The notes beneath the pieces are model-generated. The model made no database searches. It had not been told where the DNA came from and worked only from the letters and a program-made list of their open reading frames with translations. Shown here piece after piece: positions 1-5,706 of a stretch of 12,036 nucleotides of DNA. The position numbers were made by a program, and so were the translations under genes. Origin of the DNA: an uncultured Collinsella sp. GTDB lineage: Bacteria; Actinomycetota; Coriobacteriia; Coriobacteriales; Coriobacteriaceae. The DNA is taken from assembly GCA_900757385.1 (NCBI GenBank), contig CAAENO010000111.1, positions 1 to 12,036 on the forward strand, written 5' to 3'. Positions within the stretch are counted from its first letter, which is position 1; each line of letters starts with the position of its first letter.

Positions 1-1
1 C

Positions 2-1858
2 GACGCGCACGGCTACAAAGTGGGCATCATCTGCCAGCCCGACTGGACCGACCCCGCCAGCATCACGGTGCTCGGCGAGCCGCGCCTGGGCTTTCTCGTG
101 AGTGCCGGCAACATGGACTCCATGGTCAACCACTATTCGGTGACCAAGCACCGCCGCCACACCGACGCCTATACCCCTGGTGGCGAGGAGGGGCGCCGTC
201 CCAATCGTGCCGTCACGGTCTACGGCAACCTCATCCGCCAGACGTTTAAGGACGTCCCCATCATTATCGGCGGCATCGAGGCGAGCCTGCGTCGCCTGGC
301 CCACTATGACTACTGGCAGGACAAGCTCAAGCGCTCGGTACTGCTCGACTCGGGCGCCGACATCCTCATCTACGGCATGGGAGAGCACGCGATCGTCGAG
401 ATCGCCGACGCGCTCGATGCCGGACTGCCTGTCGATCAGATCACCTACATCAACGGTACCGTCTACCGCACGGGTTCGCTCGACGAGGTCTACGACTACG
501 ACCTGCTGCCCAGCTGGGACGACCTTACCGCCGACAAGCTCAACTACGCGCGCAGCTTTAATGTGCAGCAGCAGAACATGGACCCCATCACCGGGCATCG
601 TCTGGTAGAGCCCTACCCCAACAGCGTCTATGTGGTGCAGAACCCGCCATCGGCAACACTCACCACAGACGAGATGGACGAGGTTGCCGAACTCCCCTAC
701 GCACGCGATTGGCATCCCGACTACGACGCAACGGGCGGCGTGCCGGCCTTTGCCGAAATCAAGTTTTCCATTAGCTCCAACCGCGGCTGTTTTGGCGAGT
801 GCTCGTTTTGCGCCCTCACCTTCCACCAGGGCCGCGTACTGCAGATGCGCAGCCACGACTCGATCATGCGCGAGGCCGAGCTGCTCACGCACGATCCCGA
901 GTTTAAGGGCTACATCAACGACGTGGGTGGACCGACGGCCAACTTTAGCCGTCCGGCCTGCGACAAGCAGCTCAAGCACGGCGTGTGCAAGAACAAGCGC
1001 TGTCTGTGGCCGAGTGTGTGCAAGAACATGGTGGTCGACGAGAGCGGCTACACGCAGCTGTTGCGCGACCTGCGCCAGCTGCCGGGCGTCAAGAAGGTCT
1101 TCGTGCGCAGCGGCATACGCTTTGACTACACCATGGCCGACGCCTCGGACGAGTTTTTGCGCGAGCTGCTGGAGCATCACGTCTCGGGCCAGCTGCGCGT
1201 AGCACCCGAGCACGTGAGCGACGCGGTGCTGTCCGTGATGGGCAAACCGAGCCGCGCCGTCTACGACGCGTTCTGCCGTAAATTTGAACGCTTGAACCGC
1301 GAATACGGACTCAAGCAGTACGTAGTGCCATACCTGATCTCGAGCCACCCCGGTTCAACGATGAAGGAAGCTGTGGACCTGGCCGAGGCCGTACGCGACA
1401 TGGGCTACATGCCCGAACAGGTGCAGGACTTCTACCCCACACCGTCCACCATGTCGACCTGCATGTACTACACCGGCGTGGACCCACGCACCATGGAGCC
1501 GATCTATGTGGCGCGCGACCCGCACGAAAAGGCCATGCAGCGTGCGCTCATCCAGTATCGCAAACCCGAGAACTACAAGCTGGTACGCGAGGCGCTGGAA
1601 AAAGCCGGACGTCGTGACCTGATCGGCTACACCAAACACTGTCTAATCCGCCCCGTGCCGCCGCGCCCGGGCGAGACGTCTGCTGGCGGTGGGCATGGCA
1701 CCGGCAAGAAGGGCGGCAAGGCCCACGGCGGTGCTGGCGGCAAGGGACCCAAAGGCAGCAAGGGGCACGGCGGCATGTCGCGTGCACAGAACACTGCCGG
1801 GCGTAATCGCGCGGCCCAGGGACGTCAAGGCGCCAACGGAGGCGGACGCCGCAACTAG
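2..1858 (+). CDS. ygiQ: YgiQ family radical SAM protein (5' end outside window)
   Basis: The frame is open from base 2 and reads DAHGYKVGIICQPDW, a typical stretch some 50-60 residues inside YgiQ proteins, so the true start lies upstream of the window; the GTG at 20 is internal. The radical SAM motif CxxxCxxC is in NRGCFGECSFC (Cys codons at 788, 800 and 809), which binds the [4Fe-4S] cluster that cleaves S-adenosylmethionine. The C-terminal part has the family's usual YYTGVDPRTMEPIYV and YTKHCLIRP segments. After these, about 67 residues form a low-complexity tail rich in Gly, Lys, His, Ala and Arg (about 1655-1855), longer than the core needs. The reaction of this family is not established, so only family membership is claimed. 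It is the only plus-strand gene in the window and converges on the CPBP protease gene, the two stop codons sharing CTAG. Confidence 0.93.
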   Translation, partial: DAHGYKVGIICQPDWTDPASITVLGEPRLGFLVSAGNMDSMVNHYSVTKHRRHTDAYTPGGEEGRRPNRAVTVYGNLIRQTFKDVPIIIGGIEASLRRLAHYDYWQDKLKRSVLLDSGADILIYGMGEHAIVEIADALDAGLPVDQITYINGTVYRTGSLDEVYDYDLLPSWDDLTADKLNYARSFNVQQQNMDPITGHRLVEPYPNSVYVVQNPPSATLTTDEMDEVAELPYARDWHPDYDATGGVPAFAEIKFSISSNRGCFGECSFCALTFHQGRVLQMRSHDSIMREAELLTHDPEFKGYINDVGGPTANFSRPACDKQLKHGVCKNKRCLWPSVCKNMVVDESGYTQLLRDLRQLPGVKKVFVRSGIRFDYTMADASDEFLRELLEHHVSGQLRVAPEHVSDAVLSVMGKPSRAVYDAFCRKFERLNREYGLKQYVVPYLISSHPGSTMKEAVDLAEAVRDMGYMPEQVQDFYPTPSTMSTCMYYTGVDPRTMEPIYVARDPHEKAMQRALIQYRKPENYKLVREALEKAGRRDLIGYTKHCLIRPVPPRPGETSAGGGHGTGKKGGKAHGGAGGKGPKGSKGHGGMSRAQNTAGRNRAAQGRQGANGGGRRN

Positions 1859-2766
1859 GGCAGCGGTGCGCTCGCTGCATCCATCCCACACGCGCGGCGC
1901 AGCGACCGCATTGCCTCAACGAGGATGACGCCGGCGATGGCGACCGTAATTGCCACGTCGAACGGCGTGTTCACAAACCAGAGCAACGTCATGAGATACG
2001 AGCCGGCATTAAAGGCGAAGTGCAGCAGGATCGTGTAGCGGAGCTTTCCGGTCGTCACGAGCACCCAACCAAAGATGAGGCCAGCGGCACCCGCGTAGCA
2101 ACCTTGCACCCAATTCATGTGCATAAAACCGAAGATTGCCGCCTGCAGCACAATCGCCGCGGTGATACCCCACGTGCTCGGGGCCGCCCAGGGCACCATG
2201 GCGCCGTCCTGCGCACCCGCACGACGCCGGCGCTTCCAAAGTGGGCGGCACTGCGGATTAAACGCTCGGAGCGAAAACTCAAAAATAATGCCGCGCACCA
2301 GCAACTCCTCGCAAAACGGAGCGCCGAGCACCGTGGTCAGGACGGCGAGATAGCTGGTGTCGCCCATGCCTGTTTCCTCGACAAGCTCGCTGTAGTCGGC
2401 CGCGGCCTCGGGCAACAGCGACAGCACGGCGTCGGTCACGTAGCCAACGACCACCTGCAGGGCAAGGCCGATCACGATAACGCAGGCGATGCGCTTCCAC
2501 GCCCCACGCGCTCCCCCGCCGAGCGGATGCGCGCTTTGCCGGCGTGCCATAAACGAACGCGGCCACAGATAACGCCACCACAGCAGCGCCATCAAAAACG
2601 ATGCCGTCTGCGCGACGGCCTGAAGCAATTGAATATCGAGGTCATCGATCGAAAAACCCATGAACACCGATGCGACGCCAAGGGCGGAGAACAAAACGAC
2701 GCTCAGGGCAATATCGGCAGCGACGACGCCAAAACAGGCAAGCGCCCAAACCAGCGCATTGAGCAT
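1855..2766 (-). CDS. CPBP family intramembrane metalloprotease (CAAX protease-like)
   Basis: A 303-residue polytopic membrane protein with the three CPBP (Abi/Rce1-like) motifs: EELLVR at residues 153-158 (EExxxR), FGFMH at 212-216 (FxxxH) and HFAFN at 249-253 (HxxxN). These Glu and His residues form the active site in the membrane of Rce1-type proteases. Hydrophobic segments lie near residues 5-37, 52-68, 92-117, 138-150, 198-218, 224-240 and 255-288. A basic loop (KRRRRAG, about 178-184) separates the first two motifs. I chose ATG 2766 (MLNALVW) over the in-frame ATG at 2826 because a near-perfect AGGAGGT lies 4 nt upstream. Family members process prenylated proteins, bacteriocin-like peptides or immunity factors, or act as sheddases; nothing nearby names the substrate. 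It follows the antitoxin gene by 83 nt and has no room for its own terminator before ygiQ. Confidence 0.9.
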   Translation of the reverse strand: MLNALVWALACFGVVAADIALSVVLFSALGVASVFMGFSIDDLDIQLLQAVAQTASFLMALLWWRYLWPRSFMARRQSAHPLGGGARGAWKRIACVIVIGLALQVVVGYVTDAVLSLLPEAAADYSELVEETGMGDTSYLAVLTTVLGAPFCEELLVRGIIFEFSLRAFNPQCRPLWKRRRRAGAQDGAMVPWAAPSTWGITAAIVLQAAIFGFMHMNWVQGCYAGAAGLIFGWVLVTTGKLRYTILLHFAFNAGSYLMTLLWFVNTPFDVAITVAIAGVILVEAMRSLRRACGMDAASAPLP

Positions 2767-2770
2767 GCCA

Positions 2771-2777
2771 ACCTCCT
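2771..2777 (-). promoter_or_regulatory. Strong ribosome binding site of the CPBP gene
   Basis: Minus strand AGGAGGT, 4 nt before ATG 2766. It decides the start: the upstream in-frame ATG at 2826 lies inside a dispersed repeat element and has no such site. Confidence 0.8.
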
Positions 2778-2817
2778 CAAAACCGTTCCCTAGTTCTACC
2801 ACAACTCGGCAGAGAGC

Positions 2818-2848
2818 TGATCCCATGGGGACGGAGGAAAACGGATCA
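2818..2848. repeat. Dispersed GGGGACGGAG element, copy 1
   Basis: CCCATGGGGACGGAG at 2822-2836, continuing as GAAAACGGA to 2845. This 24-bp stretch recurs with two substitutions at 3219-3242 in the same orientation. Copy 1 is bounded by a 6-bp inverted repeat, TGATCC (2818-2823) and GGATCA (2843-2848). It sits 2 nt past the stop codon of the antitoxin gene. Whether it is a REP-like element, a small mobile element or a regulatory site cannot be told from two copies. Confidence 0.6.
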
Positions 2849-2849
2849 C

Positions 2850-3050
2850 TTATTGATGAGAATCGGGCGCAGTGCCAAAAGCCCCGTTGGGCGAGATGTC
2901 GAACGGGAAGGTGCCGCAGCGATTAAACGCGGCGATAAACATGCGGATGGCGTTGGACGGCGTGGTACCTACGAGCTGGGTTGCCGCCGCGAAGGCCGCC
3001 TTTTCCTCGGGCAAGACCTTCGCGACTACGGGGGTCATGTGTTCTGCCAT
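2850..3050 (-). CDS. RelB/DinJ-type ribbon-helix-helix antitoxin, no adjacent toxin
   Basis: A 66-residue protein. A short beta strand (TPVVAKVL, residues 6-13) is followed by helix A (PEEKAAFAAATQLVG, about 14-28) and helix B (TPSNAIRMFIAAFNRCG, about 30-46), then TFPFDI. This is the pattern of RelB/DinJ antitoxins (strand, LxxLGLSxSEAIRLFL-like helix, LPF), which dimerise, bind their own operator and neutralise an RNase toxin such as YafQ or RelE. I chose ATG 3050 because AAGGAAG lies just upstream; the longer frame to 3125 has no ribosome site and a Pro-rich start. The downstream slot where the toxin gene would normally sit holds only a repeat and then the CPBP protease gene, so this is an orphan antitoxin or a regulator derived from one. 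The C-terminal tail (SPNGAFGTAPDSHQ) is short and probably disordered. The family call rests on pattern, not on a database match. Confidence 0.75.
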   Translation of the reverse strand: MAEHMTPVVAKVLPEEKAAFAAATQLVGTTPSNAIRMFIAAFNRCGTFPFDISPNGAFGTAPDSHQ

Positions 3051-3084
3051 GGCGCTTCCTTTTTGAAACGACGGTAGTGCGGAT

Positions 3085-3143
3085 AGATGCGGGCCACGCG
3101 GCTGGGCGACGGGCTGTGAAGGCAACCCGATTGGCCCGCATCT
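3085..3143. repeat. Perfect 12-bp inverted repeat in the antitoxin leader
   Basis: AGATGCGGGCCA at 3085-3096 is matched exactly by TGGCCCGCATCT at 3132-3143. The 35-nt loop can form a smaller nested stem (CGGGcTG pairing with CAaCCCG). The element lies 35 nt upstream of the antitoxin ATG and below the tandem repeats, so it would be in the 5' leader if transcription starts near 3160. No T-run follows on the minus strand, so it does not look like a normal terminator. Confidence 0.6.
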
Positions 3144-3162
3144 GGAGTTTGTTTCTACGGCG

Positions 3163-3210
3163 TTGGTATTACTTGGTATTCCTAAGTATTACCCCGCAGA
3201 TAGAATACCA
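3163..3210. promoter_or_regulatory. Candidate operator: three tandem 10-bp repeats plus an inverted arm
   Basis: Three contiguous 10-bp units are seen: TTGGTATTAC (3163-3172), TTGGTATTCC (3173-3182) and TAAGTATTAC (3183-3192). TGGTATTC at 3174-3181 is also repeated in inverted form as GAATACCA at 3203-3210. Units spaced one helical turn apart in an AT-rich patch are what ribbon-helix-helix repressors bind, and the patch lies 113-160 bp upstream of the RHH antitoxin gene. Autoregulation is the obvious inference. I could not place a convincing -35/-10 pair. Confidence 0.5.
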
Positions 3211-3217
3211 CACCCGG

Positions 3218-3242
3218 CCCCATGGGGACGGAGAAAAATGGA
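3218..3242. repeat. Dispersed GGGGACGGAG element, copy 2
   Basis: Contains CCCATGGGGACGGAG (3219-3233) followed by AAAAATGGA. It matches 22 of 24 bases of copy 1 at 2822-2845, in the same orientation. The first part forms a perfect palindrome, CCCCATGGGG (3218-3227). It lies 23 nt past the stop codon of the ABC fusion gene. Each copy therefore sits just downstream of a minus-strand gene. Confidence 0.6.
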
Positions 3243-3265
3243 ATATATTGTTGCTGAGCAAGTAT

Positions 3266-4645
3266 TTAGAGCGTGATGATGTCCGAGATATTGAGGGCCT
3301 GAGCGTCGACGCCATCGTGCGTGGCAAGCAACAGCATACGGCCGTCGAGCAAGTCGAGCACGACCTCGGCGCATGCGCCGCGCGCAGCGGTATCTAGACC
3401 GGTAAAGGGCTCGTCCAGAATCACCGCGTCGCCTGGGCACAGCAGGGCTCGAGCGATCTCGACGCGACGGCGCTGCCCGCCCGAAAGCTCGGCCACGCGA
3501 GCATGCACATCGACCCCCGGCACCAGCAGGCGCAACAGGGCCGCAGCACTCGAGGCGTCCACGCGTGCGTCGGCGCACACCAGCACGTTATCCAGCGCCG
3601 AGGCGGACTCGACCAAGCGTGCATCCTGAAACACCATCGAGCACGGCGCGCACTCCCCCGCCGCCAGCACAAGCAACGTCGACTTGCCCACACCCGAGAC
3701 GCCCATCACGCAGGCGCGCCCACCGGCAGACACATGAAGCACCAGTCCGTCGAGCGCCGGCGCCCAGGGCGCGCGATCGCCCACGGCAAGCGCAAGCTCC
3801 GCTGCAGCCCTGCCGCCAGCAGAGCCGCCCACTCGCCCGCGTAGTCCATCCCCATGCGCCCGCACGGCCGCGCCCCACGCCACGGGTCCCGAAACCCGCA
3901 GCAGCCACACCAGCACGCGCTCGCATGCCCACGATGCCGCCACGACCAACACGGTCCACGCCAGCAGATCAGCCGTCTCAATCAAAAGCTTTGCCTGATA
4001 GATGCGCTCACCCACGGTGTCCGTCGCCATGCCGATGAGCTCCGCCGCCACACCGGCCTTCCAGCTCATGCCAATCACGGCACGGGCGCACGAAAGCACA
4101 AACGGCAGGACTTCGCGCCAGGTATGGGCGCAAAACAGTCGCCAGCCCCGCACGCCATGCAGGCGGAACATCTGCTTCAGCGGTTTATTCACCTGTGCCA
4201 AACCCTCGGCCAGCGAAAAATACACGCCCGGCAGCGCCATCAAAAAGACTGCCGCGATGCTCACACGTGCCGACCCCAGCCAGATAAGCAGCAGGACTAC
4301 CACGCAGGCAACCGGCGTCGCCTTCACAAACGAAAGTGCCGGCGCCACCAAGCGGGCAAACGCCCGCGATCGCACCGAGACTCCCGCCAGCACGCCGCCG
4401 CACACCGCGGCAAGCGCCAGCCCGCTCAGTATCCGCGCGCCCGAGCCCGCCAAAATCGCCCAGGTACCGCCATCGCACACCAGGCGCAGCAACGCCGCCG
4501 CAACAGCGCCCGGCCCCGGCAAAATCAGCGGCTGCGCCACCAGCGACGCCGCAAAGATCCACACGGCAAGCCAAAAGGCGGCGACGGCACCTGCTGCCGA
4601 CACCGCCTTCATACGCTCTGTCATTTGTCGAGCAAACGCACGCAC
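3266..4645 (-). CDS. ABC importer, permease fused to a compact ATPase domain (SsuC/SsuB-like)
   Basis: One 459-residue chain holds both halves of an ABC importer. Residues about 15-250 are a membrane permease of the BPD/SsuC-TauC type, with several hydrophobic segments and an EAA-like loop (about 147-180, GLAQVNKPLKQMFRLHGVRG) that contacts the ATPase. After an Ala/Gly-rich linker comes the ATPase: Walker A GVSGVGKST (315-323), Q-loop Q340, signature LSGGQ (387-391), Walker B AVILDEP (407-413), D-loop GLD (416-418) and H-loop H443. All motifs needed for ATP hydrolysis are present. However, Walker A Lys321 is only 19 residues from Q340, about half the usual spacing (40 in MalK), and the domain totals about 170 residues instead of about 240. 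It starts at GTG 4645, 3 nt after the lipoprotein stop, with GGAG spaced 6 nt away, so the two are translationally coupled. The substrate is unknown; the family handles sulfonates, nitrate or thiamine precursors. Confidence 0.87.
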   Translation of the reverse strand: MRAFARQMTERMKAVSAAGAVAAFWLAVWIFAASLVAQPLILPGPGAVAAALLRLVCDGGTWAILAGSGARILSGLALAAVCGGVLAGVSVRSRAFARLVAPALSFVKATPVACVVVLLLIWLGSARVSIAAVFLMALPGVYFSLAEGLAQVNKPLKQMFRLHGVRGWRLFCAHTWREVLPFVLSCARAVIGMSWKAGVAAELIGMATDTVGERIYQAKLLIETADLLAWTVLVVAASWACERVLVWLLRVSGPVAWGAAVRAHGDGLRGRVGGSAGGRAAAELALAVGDRAPWAPALDGLVLHVSAGGRACVMGVSGVGKSTLLVLAAGECAPCSMVFQDARLVESASALDNVLVCADARVDASSAAALLRLLVPGVDVHARVAELSGGQRRRVEIARALLCPGDAVILDEPFTGLDTAARGACAEVVLDLLDGRMLLLATHDGVDAQALNISDIITL

Positions 4646-4648
4646 GGG

Positions 4649-5704
4649 CTACTCCATGTAGTAGAAATCATCGGCCGGGAGCTTGCCGCCCACGGCGCTC
4701 GCGTCCGCATCGGCCAGCACCTGCAGGTACCCACCGAGCGCCGCCTTCATATCCTTGCCCGTCTGGCAGACAAGCATGCACCCGGGAATCGCCTTCTCGG
4801 CGATCTTGGCGTTGTCCACGATGCCGGCATCGACCACGGCCTGCGCCCAGTCTGCCGGCGCCGCATTGACAGCCTTAACGCTCGCCGCATGGCAGCTCAA
4901 GAACTCCGCAACGGCCTCGGGATGCTCCTCGGCAAAGGCACGGCGCACCACGGTCACGCCCGTCAGCAAACGGGAGCCCGTGTCACCCGCGAGCTCGTCC
5001 CACACATCGGTCAGGCTCACCGGTGCCGACAGCTTGCCCTCGCTCTTGGCGATGGCAGCGGTCTTGAATGGCTCCGGCAGCACGCCCACGGCGGACGGGT
5101 CGGCAAGCAGGGCCGACAGCACCTCGGTGGGTTCGCTCTTAAACTCAAGCGCCACCTGGCCGGTCAGGCCCGCGCGCTCCAGCAGGTAGTTCATGACGTA
5201 CTCCGGCGTGGTGCCCTTGCCCGTCATGTAGACGGTGCGACCCGCCAGATCGCCAAACGAGGCCACATTCGCGTCGCCCGTCACCACGTTCAGCACACCC
5301 AGCGTGTTGATGTCGATGACCTGCACCGCGCCCTCGGTCTTGTTGTAGAGCACGCTCGCCACGTTGGCGGGCACCAGGGCAATGTCGATATCGCCCTGAA
5401 TGACCTTGGGCACAATCTCATCGGCGGCAGTATTCATCGCAAAGTCGAACTCATTGTCCGTCTCGCCATCGGCCGCCCGGTCCATAAACTGCACCAGACC
5501 AATCGAGGTCGGCCCCTTGAGCGAGGCGACGTGCACCTCGACCGGCTCTGCAGCAGCACCGGCGCCGTCCGCGGCAGCCGAGCCCGCGGCGGACCCGGCA
5601 CCGGCAGACCCGCCACCACAGCCAGCCAGCGCGAGCGACAACGCGCCCGCAGCAAGTGCCGAGGCAAATCCCCGGCGCGTCATCTCAACATCAAACGCGC
5701 GCAT
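4649..5704 (-). CDS. NMT1/SsuA-like ABC transporter substrate-binding lipoprotein
   Basis: A 351-residue exported lipoprotein that would capture a small solute and hand it to the fused permease/ATPase encoded next. The signal peptide runs from residue 1 to a lipobox LAGC (Cys29 the lipidated residue), followed by a Gly/Ala/Ser linker. TRRGFA at residues 9-14 is a twin-arginine (Tat)-like motif directly before the hydrophobic core. The mature part fits the NMT1/SsuA/TauA class: VASLKGPTSIGLVQFM, then GDIDIALVPANVASVLYNKT, DLAGRTVYMTGKGTTPEYVMNYLLERAGL and a later VLPEPFKTAA segment. The start is ATG 5704, 2 nt after the hydrogenase stop; an alternative is ATG 5683 (MTRRGF), which leaves the signal peptide intact. 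The open frame runs further upstream to 5950, but that part is only a shadow of the hydrogenase gene. The ligand cannot be read from the sequence. Confidence 0.88.
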   Translation of the reverse strand: MRAFDVEMTRRGFASALAAGALSLALAGCGGGSAGAGSAAGSAAADGAGAAAEPVEVHVASLKGPTSIGLVQFMDRAADGETDNEFDFAMNTAADEIVPKVIQGDIDIALVPANVASVLYNKTEGAVQVIDINTLGVLNVVTGDANVASFGDLAGRTVYMTGKGTTPEYVMNYLLERAGLTGQVALEFKSEPTEVLSALLADPSAVGVLPEPFKTAAIAKSEGKLSAPVSLTDVWDELAGDTGSRLLTGVTVVRRAFAEEHPEAVAEFLSCHAASVKAVNAAPADWAQAVVDAGIVDNAKIAEKAIPGCMLVCQTGKDMKAALGGYLQVLADADASAVGGKLPADDFYYME

Positions 5705-5706
5705 CG

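Noticed and set aside
3250..3260. Short palindrome TTGCTGAGCAA considered as terminator of the hydrogenase/transporter operon
   Set aside because: The stem is only 4-5 bp and no T-run follows on the minus strand; no convincing terminator is seen after 3266.
2981..3397. A plus-strand 138-codon frame considered as the missing toxin
   Set aside because: It overlaps the ABC gene and the antitoxin on the other strand, has no RelE/YafQ-like pattern, and runs through the operator and repeats.
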